64,000 nucleotides of DNA from Dugong dugon (Eukaryota > Chordata > Mammalia > Sirenia > Dugongidae). Below, in pieces: positions 45,249 to 56,320 of this stretch. Positions within the stretch are counted from its first letter, which is position 1. The number at the start of each line of letters is the position of its first letter. The notes beneath the pieces were generated by a model. That model was not told where the DNA came from. It was given only the letters and a program-made list of their open reading frames with translations, and made no database searches. The stretch lies in the NCBI GenBank assembly GCA_030035585.1, contig CM057464.1, positions 27,731,465-27,795,464 on the forward strand, in the 5' to 3' direction. A program made the translations under genes and the position numbers.

Positions 45249-45627
45249 GGGACCTGAGATGGTCTTACAGGACTAAAATCAAAGGCTGCTTTCCTTCTGG
45301 AGGCTCTAGGGAAGAGAGAATCTGTTCCCTTTCTTTTTGCAGCTTCTGGAGTCTGCCTGCATTCCTTGGGTTGTGGCTATAACGCTTTGACTTCTACTTC
45401 TGTTACCATGTCTTTCACTGACTCTGACACTCCTGCTTTCCTCTTGTAAGGGCCCTTTGTGATTACACTGGGCCTACTGAGATAATCCAGGGTAATTTCC
45501 TCATCTCAAAATCCTTCATTTAATCACACCTGCATGCTCTCTTTTGCCATGTAAGTAATATATTTATAGATTCTGGGGATTTGGACTCGGACATCTTCGG
45601 GAGATCATTATTCAATCTACCATGCTG
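45249..45627 (-). mobile_element. MaLR-type LTR, partial, reversed
   Basis: Plus-strand text aggctctagggaagagagaa, ctcttgtaagggccctttgt, gattacactgggcctactga and cattattcaatctaccatgc is the reverse complement of a common MaLR-like LTR. Old fossil fused to the family A LTR. Confidence 0.6.
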
Positions 45628-46210
45628 CATTGGCACCTCAATAGAAAATGAGGCAGAAACAGTCCTGTTTGACATTCTTGTTACAGGTATTTTTAGTGTG
45701 TCTGGCACTGGGGGCCAGAATTGATGCCACCAAACACAACAGGGACTAGAAGTGGAGGAGCTGGTTGGGGTGGGACAGCTGGGCTTAATGAACTCATTTG
45801 GTGGTACAGTAAAACCTGCAGAAGTTGGAACCTGTAGAAGGTGGAAACCTGTCAGAAAAGGAAAAACTCAAATATTTTCCGCTAAAACAAGGGACAGAGA
45901 AGTGTTAAGACTGCACCCTGTCACAGCTGAAAACTTGTGAGATCAAGAGAAAGAAGGCAGTCCCATCGAGTTCCAGCTCTCATAGGTTTCACTGTATCCA
46001 GGAGATTGATGTAGAAGAATTGGTCTAGGGCTCAGCAGAAAAGCCAGGGCATAGATGTAGATTTAGGCATTAGGCATCACTGACAGAGAGGAGGTACTTG
46101 AAGCTATGGGGTGGCTAAGCCAAGAAGAAAAATGGAGTAGGCAGAGGAAGGAGCAAGAAAAAGTTGTATTGGGGAAAGAATAATACTTTTAGAGAGCAGA
46201 GGACATGGAG
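45628..46210. other. unique DNA
   Basis: No repeat or gene recognised. Confidence 0.4.
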
Positions 46211-47130
46211 AGAGGCAAAAGGAGAATAAGATAATAATTGTAAAAACATTAGAGATACCACTACACACCTATTAGAACGGCTAAAATCCAAAACTCTGAC
46301 AGCTCCAAATACTGGTGATGATATGGAGCATGGTAAGAATGCAAAATGGTACAGCCACTTTGGAAGACAGTTTGGCAGTTTCTTACAAAGTTAAACATAG
46401 GCTTACCATATGATCCAGAAATTATGCTCTTAGGTATTTACCCAAATGAATTGAAAATTTATGTCCACACAAAAACATGCACATGAATGTTTATAGTAGC
46501 TATATTCATAATTACCAAAAATTGGAAACAACCAAGATGTCCTTCAGTAGGTGAATGGCTAAACTGCAGTACATCCATACAATGGAATATTATTTAGCAA
46601 AAAAAAAAAAAAAAAAGATCTATCAAGCTATGAAAAGACCTGGAGGAAACTTAAGTGAACATTGCTAAGTGAAAAAAGCCAGTCTGAAAAAGCTACATGC
46701 TGTATGATTCAACTATATGACATTCTGGAAAAGGCAAAACTATAGACACAGTGAAAAGATCAGTGGTTGCCAGGGGTTTGGAGGAGGGAAAAGAGTGAAT
46801 AAGTGGAGCACAGGGCAGTTTTAGGGCAATGAAACTATTCTGTATGATACTGTAATGGTGGACACAGGGCATTATGCATTTGTCAAAACCCATAAGATAG
46901 TACAATACAAAGAGTGAACCCTAATATAAACTATGGGCTTTAGTTAGTAATATATCTATATTGGTTCATCAGTCGCAACAAATGTAACACACTAATGTAA
47001 GATGTTGATAATAGGAGAAACTGTGTATAGGGGGAGCAACAGGCATATGGGAACTCTGTTCTTTCTGCTTAATTTTTCTGTAAATGTAAAACTACTGGAA
47101 AAACATTAAGTGTATAAAAATAATAATAAT
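46211..47130 (+). mobile_element. Old L1 ORF2 end and 3' UTR
   Basis: Standard mammalian L1 order: gataccactacacacctatt, gagcatggtaagaatgcaaa, ctcttaggtatttacccaaa, gtacatccatacaatggaat, a 19-A run near 46600, gtggttgccaggggtttgg, and ctgtaaatgtaaaactactg near the end. Interrupted ORF2 tail only; an older subfamily than the L1s at 14910 and 52597. Confidence 0.85.
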
Positions 47131-47450
47131 TGCCTGTATATTTATAAAGTGAAACTTTACTTGACCACATCTTGTTTCTTACGTGTATAGGGGAAACCCA
47201 CTCGCTTCATTCATGCTTATACGTTTTCAATACATCGTGTTCACAGTTTATCAAATAAGGATTTGTGGGCTAGCTGTTGTGTCAGTGCTAGCAGTATGAA
47301 AATGAATCAGAAGGTGCTGTGGGCTCAGCCCTTCAGCCTAGAGAGAAAGACTTTATTAACTAAATGACATCCTCTGGGGTACAGACCAACGCACAGGAAG
47401 AGGATAAGGCCCAACTTCCAGACAACATAGAACATAGAACATCATTTTCC
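47131..47450. other. unique DNA
   Basis: No repeat or gene recognised. Confidence 0.35.
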
Positions 47451-47910
47451 TCAGCAGTGTTATTGGTGTTAATTGCCACAGAGCGGTCTTGGGCTCGTGG
47501 TGACCCCATGTACAACAGAACAAAACGTTGCCTGATTTTGCACCATCTTCACGATCATTGGTGTGCTTGAGTCCATTGTTGGGGCTACTATGCATTTTGA
47601 TTGCCTTCCAACCTAGGAGGCTCACCTTCCAGCTCTATATCAGACAATATTATGTTGTGATCCATAGGGTTTTCATTAGCTGATTTTTGGAAGTAGATAG
47701 CCAGGCCTTTCTTCCTAGTATGTTCTGTTGTGATCCCTAGGGTTTTCATTGGCAAATTTTCAGAAATAGATTGCCAGGCCTTTCTTCCTGGTCTGTCTTA
47801 GTCTGGAAGCTCTGCTGAAACCTGTCCATGGATGACCCTGCTGGTATTTGAAATACCAGTGGCATAGCTTCCAGCATCACAGCAACATGCAAGACACTAC
47901 AGTATGACAA
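47451..47910 (-). mobile_element. tRNA-Gly/RTE SINE, long variant
   Basis: Reverse of the unit at 48715: RTE-like end (ccatcttcacgatcattggt, gtgcttgagtccattgttgg), body gatagccaggcctttcttcc repeated once more at 47768 (a local duplication of the body), then aataccagtggcatagcttc and atcacagcaacatgcaag near the head. The tRNA-like head itself is absent. Confidence 0.75.
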
Positions 47911-48630
47911 ACAGGGTAGAAATTTGAGTAAAGTTATTATCCAAATAATTGCTCCAGGCCTTGGCTATGGAGAACCCTGCTCCCCCACCCCCAACCTCCT
48001 GCCTCCACTTCTGGTTGAGCAAGAGGACCAGTCAGAACCTAGAACTGAGATTCTGACAGATCCTGTCCCTGTGCCCAGGGTATTGGGGCAGCAGAACCAC
48101 AAAGCATTCAAGTTCCAACACCTTTAGACATTCAGTCATGGAAAAAGTTGTTTATTTGTTTTCTCCCAAAGCAAAGGGCTTCCTGGCAGTCAAAAAGGAG
48201 AATGGATATTTCCTCTTTCCCAGCCTGGCTTCTTATATAGCTGTGGTATATTTGACACCTCCATCTGACTTCCTATTCCAAAAGCTTCCTCTTCCTGTCA
48301 GTAGCGTTCGCAGAACACTTGTGTCTTTTGTAGGTGTTATCAGAAATTTGTGCAAGGCCAGTGGACGGTACAGACAGTCCATGTTCTGTAGAGCTGCCTC
48401 CCAGCATGGTGGCTCATCTGCCCTTGGAGAACACAGAGGGTCATGGAAGGAAAGAACCGTTGCAGGGCGCATCTTATTTGAATTATAATGAATTATTAAT
48501 GAACAAAAAATAGAGGGAGATTGGAGTGTGTGGGGGTGAGGAAGTTTCAGAAGTTTGAAAAGGCAGATGAAACTTTAAAGGTAATAGACAAATGCAATCT
48601 ATGTCTCAAAAGAAAAAGTAATAATTATGT
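47911..48630. other. unique DNA
   Basis: A frame of 116 codons at 48138-48488 overlaps an opposite-strand frame of 79 codons. Neither shows a domain. No gene called. Confidence 0.35.
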
Positions 48631-49172
48631 GTTTAAGATCTATCTTCCCCTTTAGGCTATATGCATCATGAGAACCATAAGGGGCTATGTCACTTTTGTT
48701 TGTTGTTTTAACCCTAGTAGTGGTAGCCCACCACCCATTTGTCAGTTTTGTCATACTGTGGTGGCTTGCATGTTGCTATGATGCTGGAAGTTATGCCACT
48801 GGGATTTCAAATACCAGCAGGGTCACCCAGGGTGGACAGGTTTCAGCAGGACTTACAGACTAAGATAGACTAAGAAGAAAGGCCTGGCAATCTATTTCTG
48901 AAAATTAGCCAATGAAAACCCTAGGGATCACAACAGAACATTGTCTGATATGGTGCTGGAAATATTAGAAGGCATTCAACAATGGACTCAAACATACCAA
49001 TGATCATGAAGATGGCGCAGGACCAGGCAGTATTTCATTCTGTTGTACATGGGGTTGCCATGAGTCAGAGCTGACTCAGTAGCAACCAACAACAACAAGA
49101 ACAACAACAACAATGTGCTAGTGTGTACATAGTAGGTGCTCAATAAATGCTTATTGAGTGAATGAATGAAGG
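48631..49172 (+). repeat. L2 LINE 3' end, split by SINE
   Basis: Left part: atctatcttcccctttaggc and gcatcatgagaaccataagg. Right part after the SINE: gtgtacatagtaggtgctca, ataaatgcttattgagtgaa. The SINE at 48715-49112 is inserted inside. Confidence 0.55.
48715..49112 (+). mobile_element. tRNA-Gly/RTE SINE, long variant
   Basis: Contains gcttgcatgttgctatgatg, an extra block ccactgggatttcaaatacc, the body gcctggcaatctatttctg, gatcacaacagaacattgtc, then a longer RTE-derived end (caacaatggactcaaacata, gatcatgaagatggcgcagg, gtacatggggttgccatgag) and a (CAA)n tail. The A-box half of the head is degraded. Confidence 0.8.
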
Positions 49173-50243
49173 CAGAACAGAGGCATAGGAGCATTAATCA
49201 GTAATCTTTTTTCAAAAAAATATATATTGGTGTATGGAGAGAAGGAAAAACTGGACTTATACATGTTAACAGTGTTTATCTCTGGGTAGAGGAATTAAAG
49301 GTTATTCTAATAGTTTTCCTTTTACAGTTTCCTGTTTTATTATTATTTTTCTGTAATTAGACCTCATGTTTGTTTAATAGAAATATTTACAAGTAAGGAT
49401 TCAAATATTTAAAATTCTATAAGGAAATATACAAAACTTAACAGCAGTTTTTGTGTTGGGCATGGAATTATAGAGCTTCATTTTGTCTATTTCCTGAATG
49501 TTCTATCGCTTTTACCATCTGAAAATATTTTTTAAATGGACAAGTTAGTGAGACCCCATCATAGGAGAGCCACTGACCACGAAGAAAAGATCAAGTTAAA
49601 GAGAAGGAGAAGAAAGTGAATAGCTTTATTATTGTGTATTTTTAAAATTGGTTTATATATATATATATACATATATATATCCATAACAATTTTATTTTTT
49701 AAATCCTCCTTGGAAATACCTGTCGAATTTACCAGAAGCTACATTGGTCCTGCATGGTTTCCTCTTGTAAGAAGTTATGTATTCTGACTCTGTTCCTGGG
49801 TAGAAATAATTTTTTTTTTAATCAACAAGGATGAAAATATAATTTCTTATGCCTTTTTCAAATGAAAAATTAGAAGTTCTGGCTATTTGGGGGATATTTT
49901 TGCAAATGCACAGATAGGAAAATGAGAGCACAAAATATCATATAAATTCTCTGAAGGCCTCTGCAGATACGTTCCCTGTGACACTTTCCAGATGAAAGGG
50001 GAGTTTTCTCTAAGAAGTTGATTTGTAGTCTGATACAGGAACACTTTGGACCACATCTGGTTTGACTGAGGTGAAACCTGGCCTGAGACTAAGGACAACC
50101 TGGTCAGGGTAGGCCTTCATAGATGAGAGGCCCTGGGTCTCCATCATCTCCTGATGACCAGGAAGGAGTTGCCACCAGAGCAAGCACTCCAAGCCCCAGG
50201 GCTCCACCAAAGAGGCAGGAAAATTCTCTTGGTGGAAAGCTAC
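49173..50243. other. unique DNA with AT microsatellite
   Basis: (AT)n-rich tract at about 49654-49680. No gene or mobile element recognised. Confidence 0.4.
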
Positions 50244-50455
50244 TGGAGTCCCTGGGTGTTGCATACGGTAAACAAGTTCAGCTGCTGAAAGGTTGGAGGT
50301 TCGACTCCACCAGGAGTTGTCTTAGAAGAAAGGTCTGGTGATCTACTTCTGAAAATCAGCCATTAAAAAACTGTATGGAGCACAGTTCTACTCTGCACAC
50401 ATATGAGGTCGCTATGAGTCAGTCAACTCAACAGCAACTGATTGTTGGTTGTTGC
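50244..50455 (+). mobile_element. AfroSINE, type B
   Basis: ggagtccctgggtgttgcat, B-box gttcgactccacc, gtctggtgatctacttctga, tail gtcagtcaactcaacagcaa. aaagcta occurs on both sides (50237 and 50456), a likely short TSD. Confidence 0.9.
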
Positions 50456-50539
50456 AAAGCTATTAGTATGACTTAAAGATTGAAGAGCTCTCTGATGAAT
50501 ACCATGATATTGAATTTAATGGAGTGGATAATACTAGAA

Positions 50540-50563
50540 AATGTGTGTGTGTGTGTGTGTGTA
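50540..50563 (+). repeat. (TG)n microsatellite
   Basis: About 11 uninterrupted TG units. Confidence 0.9.
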
Positions 50564-50869
50564 GATAGGCTGCTTGAATATCTCTGGGGAATCAGCTTAT
50601 GATTTGGTGTATAAAATATGTGAATGGTAGTTATACCAACCCAAAAGGGAAAATTAAAATGTGAGAATACTAAAGCACCTTAAGAAAGGAGCTAGAAAAG
50701 TTTTTGTCACCTTTCGAAAACAGAAGATTGTAATTTAAAAAAACAAAAATAGGTGCCAGTTAAATACACGGAATCAGCATGGCTTCTCTCCTAAAACAAT
50801 CCCATGCAAACTCTAAAAGGGTATTCCTCAAGTTTTCGGCCTCTACCCCAGGGGAAACAGGTCGTTGGA

Positions 50870-51150
50870 GGCCAGGAGGATCATCATCCCCTTACAGAAT
50901 GGCGTCTGTCTGATTGGCCGGCTGATCAGGGATGCTTGGCAGTTTCCTCGAGAGATGCTGACTATCGTCCAATCAGTGCCTGTTGCAGGCGCTCCTCTCC
51001 CTCTTGGCAGGAGAAAACCTGAAGGGGAGGGGGGAGCTCCGCTGGTGTGATTGGACATAAAGAAGAAGCTGTTTCCAGTCCAGGCCAAACAGAGCCGAGA
51101 AGGAAGCGCTGTGCTGGCCCCAAAAGGCGGGTATTATGAGGTATAAAGGG
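50870..51150 (+). promoter_or_regulatory. promoter-like module: three CCAAT motifs, G-rich box, TATA
   Basis: Within ~240 bp: attgg at 50913-50917 (cctgattggcc context on one strand), ccaat at 50969-50973, attgg at 51050-51054, a G-rich box gaaggggaggggggagc at 51021, and tataaagg at 51142-51149. The block is GC-richer than its surroundings. No downstream coding exon is visible, because a T-run and SINE fragment follow at once. It could be an orphan promoter, an unrecognised LTR promoter, or chance. Confidence 0.4.
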
Positions 51151-51222
51151 ACTTTTTTTTTTTTTTTCCTCGTGCGGTCGCTATGAGTCGAAATCGACTC
51201 GACGGCAACGGGTTTGGTTTTT
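51151..51222 (+). mobile_element. T-run and AfroSINE 3' fragment with intact CpGs
   Basis: After a 17-T run: gtgcggtcgctatgagtcga, aatcgactcgacggcaacgg, gtttggttttttt. Six CpGs of the ancestral tail are unmutated, unlike all other copies in the window. Only the last ~50 bp of the SINE is present. Confidence 0.88.
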
Positions 51223-51640
51223 TTGGTTTTGATTATGTAGTTTTTAGTTACACAGCTTTTTGTTGTCTGGGCCTATCTGTGCTCACCATCTAGTTCCTTG
51301 TTTCATTGTGGTATCCATCATTCAACAACTAGACCCTATCAGTCTTTCCGTCTTAATTTCCATCTTTCATTTCTTTTCACTGGGTCTGGGTATCACCATG
51401 GTTTTTGCTGTTTTCCAGATTTATTGCCTTTTTTTTTTTTTTTTTTTGAGGTATTCAGAAACTGTCTATAAGTCTTGGGAGAGTGAGACAATTAACACAG
51501 CACTGCCCTGATTTCTGTCAGCTTGTTCTACTCAGTTACTCCTTTGTACTGTGCCTGCTCACAGCCCAGAGAACAACATGCTGTGTACTTGGAACATAAA
51601 AAATACCATCTAAGCTGCTTCTGCCTGTGCTCTATTCTCA
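51223..51640. other. unassigned DNA with T-run
   Basis: A T-run lies at about 51429-51447. No repeat family or gene recognised. Confidence 0.4.
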
Positions 51641-51842
51641 TACCAGTTGCCATGCAGTCATCTCTGACTCATGGTGACCCCATGTGTGTCAGAGTAGAAC
51701 TGTACTCCATAGGATTTTCAATGGCTGATTTTTGGAAGTAGTTCTCTAGGCTTTCTTCCACAGTGCCTCTGGATGGGCTCGAACCTCCAACCTTTCTGTT
51801 AGGAGCTGAGCACGTTAACCATTTCCACTACAGGGATTCCTC
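51641..51842 (-). mobile_element. AfroSINE, type B
   Basis: Reversed: accagttgccatgcagtcat, gtagttctctaggctttc, head ccactacagggattcctc. Confidence 0.9.
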
Positions 51843-52518
51843 TAGTCTCATAGTCACATAGTAAACGAAAGAATAGTTGTAAATAGTCATAACTGCATTG
51901 AGGTAGATTTATTAGAATGTTTTTAACATGTGAATTCAGAAATACTGCTTGAACAAATAAGTGTATGAAGTTTACATTTACCTGTTGGAACAAGTCAGTA
52001 CTGGAAAAGAACTTATTCTGCTTCAGGTATAAAACAAGATTGGAATAAAAGGTAACACTACCTTTAACAGTAAGTATGGTCAGATCATTCTGTAATGCGA
52101 CCTTTAACAGTAACTGTGGTAGGTTCATTCTAAACATTGATCACTTGTTGACCAAACTGAAGGGAAGAGTTAAATAAAAGTAAATTTTGAAATACCTGTT
52201 ATCCAATGATATTCTCAGAGTCTGAAGTCAATATATATTTTCTGGATATTCTTCCTTAATTGCTGAATAATTGGTACTGTGGCTTAGAAATACATGTTCT
52301 TGGAAAGATGAGAAAGTTTTGAAGATTTAACCCTATGAAAAAGGTCTCTACAATCCAGTCTGCTCAGTGAAAATAAAAGTAAATGGCAAACAGTCCTAAA
52401 TGTTCCATTTCTTACCCACAGAATAATTCCAGGAGCTACAATTCATGTGGATTCGTTTTAAATCACTTTTGTACTTGAAGCTTCTGTACATTGCAAAAGG
52501 CAGGCTGGCTGTACCAGT
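51843..52518. other. unique DNA with a 40-bp tandem duplication
   Basis: Units 52060-52099 and 52100-52139 both start acctttaacagtaa and end near cattct. The 112-codon minus-strand frame (52137-51799) runs into the SINE and has no domain, so no gene is called. Confidence 0.45.
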
Positions 52519-52596
52519 ACGAGCTGCCATCAAGTTGACTCTGATTCATGGCAACTCCATGTCTGTCAGAATAGAATTGTGCTCCGTAGGGTTTTT
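52519..52596 (-). mobile_element. AfroSINE, tail half (split by L1)
   Basis: gagctgccatcaagttgact through gtgctccgtagggtttt. The other half is at 63165-63298. The 15 bp ctcc(g/a)tagggttttt is present in both halves and is the L1 target-site duplication. Confidence 0.92.
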
Positions 52597-55360
52597 TTTT
52601 TTTAAATTTTTTTTGTTGTACTTTAGATGAAGGTTTACAGAACAAATAGTTTCTCATTAAACAGTACACATATTGTTTTATGACATTGGTTAACAATGCC
52701 ACAACTTGTCAACACTGTCCCTGTTATGAGCTTTCCTGTCCCCTCCTGCCTTCAAGTCCTTGTCCCTGGGCTGGCGTGCCCCATTAGTCTTGTTTTGTTT
52801 TATGGGGCTGTCTAATCTTTAGCTGAAGGATGAACCTCAGGATTAACTTCATTACTGAGCTAAAAGGGTGTCCAGGGGCCATACTCTTGGAGTTTCTCTG
52901 GTCTCTGTCAGGCCAGTAAGTCTCATCATTTTTTGTGAGTTAGAATTTTATTCTACATTTTTCTCCAGCTCTGTCCAGGACCCTCTGTTGTGATCCCTGT
53001 CAGAGCAGTCATGGTGGTAGCCAGGCACTGTCCAGTTGTATTGGACGCAGTCTGGTGGAGGCCATGGTAGTTGTGGTCCATTAGTCTTTTGGACTAATAT
53101 TTCCCCTGTATCTTGTTTTCTTTATTCTGCCTTGTTCTCGAAGGGGTGAGACCAGTGGAGTATCTTAGATGGTTGCTCACAGGCTTTTAAGACCCCAGAC
53201 GCTACTCACCAAGGTAGAAGGTAGAACATTTTCTTCATAAACTATGTTATGCCAATTGAGCTAGGTGTTTCCTGAGACCCATGGTACCCACAGCCCTCCG
53301 CCCAGCAATTCGGTCCCTCAGGGATTTTGGATGTATCTAAGGAGTTTCCATGACCTTTCCTTGTACAAGTTGTGCTGGCTTCCCCAGTATTGTGTACTGT
53401 CTTACCCTTCACCAAAGTTACCACTTATCTATCTATTGTCTATTTAGTATTTCCCCCTCCCACCCCTCCCATCCCTAAAAAATATCAAAGATTGTTTCTT
53501 TTCATGAGTTTTTACAGTAGTGGTCTCATACAATATTTGTCCTTTTGTGATTGACTTATTTCACTCAGCATAATGTCCTCCAATTTCATCCATGTTATGA
53601 GATGCTTCACAGATTCATCATTGTTCTTCATCATTGCATAATACTTGTCTTAGGCTGGGTTCTTTAGAGAAGCAAAACCAGTGAAGTGTATAAATATATA
53701 TATAGAGAGAGATTATATCAAGGAAACAACTCACGCGATTATAGAGGCTAGAACGTCCCAAGTCCATGGATCAGGGTAGAGGCCTCTCCCAAGTCACACA
53801 GCTGCAGAAGCTGACAAGCCCAAGATCGGCAGGTCGGAGAGCAGGGCTCCTACTCACAGGCTGTGCAGATTGATGAATCCCAGATTCTGCAGATAAGCTG
53901 ATAGCTCAAGTCCAAAGAACGGGAAATAAGATGACAGGAAGCAGCTGCAGGATCCAGAGACAGCAAAAAGCCAGAACGTCTGCTTATATTCAGATGCGGA
54001 CCACACCCCCAAGGAGACTCCCTTTCGTCTGACTGGCTACTCACAGTATATTCAATCATGGGAGTGATTACACTAAAACACTGAGAATCATGGCCTAGCC
54101 AAGTTGACACACAATCTTAACCATTACAATACTCCATTTTGTATATGTACCATAGTTTGTTTATCCATTCATCTGTTGATGGGCATCTAGGTTGTTTCCA
54201 TCTTTCTGTATTGTGAACAATGCTGCAACGAACATGGGTGTGCATATGTCTATTCGTGTGATGGCTCTTATTTCACTAGGATATATTCCTAGGAGTGGGA
54301 TTGCTGGATCCTATGGTATTTCTATTTCTAGCTTTCTAAGGAAGCGCCATATTATTTTCCAAAATGGTTGTATCATTTTGCGTTCTCACCAGCAGTGCAT
54401 AAGAGTTCTGATCTCCCCGCAGCCTCTCCAACGTATGTTATTTCCCATTTTTTGATTCGTGCCAGTAATGATGGGGTAAGATGGTATCTCATTGTGGTTT
54501 TGATTTTCATTTCTCTAATGGCTAGTGATCACAAGAATTTCTTCATGTGTCTGTTGGCCACTCGAATGTCTTCCTTGGTGAAGTGTCTGTTCATTTCCAT
54601 TGCACATTTTTTAATTGGATTATTTGTCTTTTTGTTGTTGAGGTGTTGGATTTTCTTGTAGATTTTAGAGATTAGACATTTGTCTGACTTGTAATGTCCA
54701 AAAATTTTTCCCTTTTTACCCTTTTGGTGAATTCTTTTGATGAGTTAAGTGTTTAATTTTTAGAAGATCCCAGTTATCTAGCTTATCTTCTGGAGTTTGT
54801 GTGTTGTTGGTTATGGCTTTTATCCTGTTAATGCTGTGTTAGGGCCTCTAGCGTTGATCCTATTTTTTCTTCTATGAACTTTATAGTTTTTGGCTTTATA
54901 TTTAGGTCTTGGATCCATTTTGAATTAGTTTTTGTGTATGGTGTGAGATGTGGGTCCTGTTTCATTTTTTTTGCAGATGGACATTCAGTTTTGCCAGCAC
55001 CATTTGTTAAAAAGACTGTTCCCCATTTGATGGACTTTGGGCCCTTGTGAAGACCAGGTTACTAAAGGTGGATGGATTAACATCTGGGTTCTCAATTCTG
55101 TACCATTGGTTGGTGTATCTGTCGTTGTACAAGTAGCAGGCTGTTTTGACTACCATAGCTGTAGTCAAAAGGCCGGTAGTGCGAGTCCTCCTACTATATT
55201 TGTCTTCTTCAGTAGTGCCTTACTTATTTGGAGCTTCTTCCCTTTCCATATAAAGTTAATGATTAGTTTTTCCATCTCTTTGAAGAATGTCATTGATAGT
55301 TAGATTGGGATTGCATTGTATTTGTAAATTGCCTTCAGTAGAATTGTCATTTTTGCACTG
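52597..55360 (-). mobile_element. L1, 5'-truncated, young tail lineage
   Basis: Reversed. T-run at 52592-52620, terminus aacaaatagtttctcattaa, 3' UTR with aagaccccagacgctactca, then ORF2 C-terminal region (tccattcatctgttgatggg, gtttttgtgtatggtgtgag). It ends at gtcatttttgcactg near 55360, where a second L1 begins. ORF2 is broken. An LTR (53646-54128) sits inside it. Confidence 0.88.
53646..54128 (-). mobile_element. Solo LTR inside L1, ERVL-like
   Basis: tg...ca element with a perfect 5-bp TSD atact (53641-53645 and 54129-54133). On the minus strand it starts tgtaatggttaagattgtgt and ends gaacccagcctaagaca. It shows a polyadenylation-side block (gttgtttccttgatataatc) followed by a short AT-rich tract. 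No internal region. It is younger than the L1 it interrupts. Family resemblance is to ERVL-type LTRs, and the name is uncertain. Confidence 0.8.
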
Positions 55361-56320
55361 ATTTTTAAAAATTTTTCCCATACAAAAATTTATACATACA
55401 TTGTTATGTGACTCTAATTGCTCTCCCCATACTGTGACAGCACACTTCTCCTTTCCACCCCTGATTCCCCATGTCCATTCAACCAGCTGCTAACCCTCTC
55501 TGCCTTTCCATCTCACCTCTGGACAGAAGCTGCCGGTTTAGTCTCTTGTATCTACTTGAGCTAAGAGGCATACTCCTCACGAGTATCACTTTGTGTCCCA
55601 CAGTCCAGTCCAATCCCTGTCTGAAGAGCTGGCATCAGAAATTGTTTTAGTCTGGGCTGATAGAGAATCCAAGGTCCCTGCTTTCCGGGTTTCCTCCAGT
55701 CTCAGTCAGACCATTAAGTCTGGTCTTCTTACAAGAATTTGAGTTCTGCACTCCACCTTTCTCCTGTTCCATCTGTGACTCTCTGTTGTGTTCCCTGTCA
55801 GGGAAGTCGTTGGTTGTAGCCAGGCATCATCTAGTTCTTCTGATCTCAGGCTGATGAAGTCTCTGGTTTATGTAGCCCTTTCTGTCTCTTTGGCTAATAC
55901 TTTCCTTGTGTCTTTGGTGTTCTTCATTCTCCTTTACTCCAGGTGATTGGGACAAATTGATGCATCCCAGATGGCCACTTGCAAGCTTTTAAGACCCCAG
56001 ATGCCACTCACCGAAGTAGGATGCAGAACATTTTCTTAATAAGCTTTGTTACGCCAGTTGACCTAGATGTCCCCTGAAAGCATAATCCCAAACCCTACCC
56101 CTGCTACTCTGTCCCTTAAAGTGTTTGATTGTATTCAGGAAACTTCTTAGCTTTGCTTTAGTCCAGTTGTGCTGACGTCCCCTGCAGTGTGTGCTGTCCT
56201 TCCCTTCACCTAAGATAATTCTTATCTACTGTCTACTTAGTAAATAACCCTTACCCTCCCTCCCCACCTTCGTAACCAACAAAGAATATTTTCTTCTGTG
56301 TTTAAACCTTTTCTGAGTTC

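Noticed and set aside
48138-48488. 116-codon plus-strand frame with a 79-codon frame on the opposite strand
   Set aside because: No recognisable domain, no splice or promoter context, and both strands are open over the same bases, which points to composition rather than coding.
51799-52137. 112-codon minus-strand frame
   Set aside because: It extends into an AfroSINE and spans a tandem duplication. No domain is recognisable.
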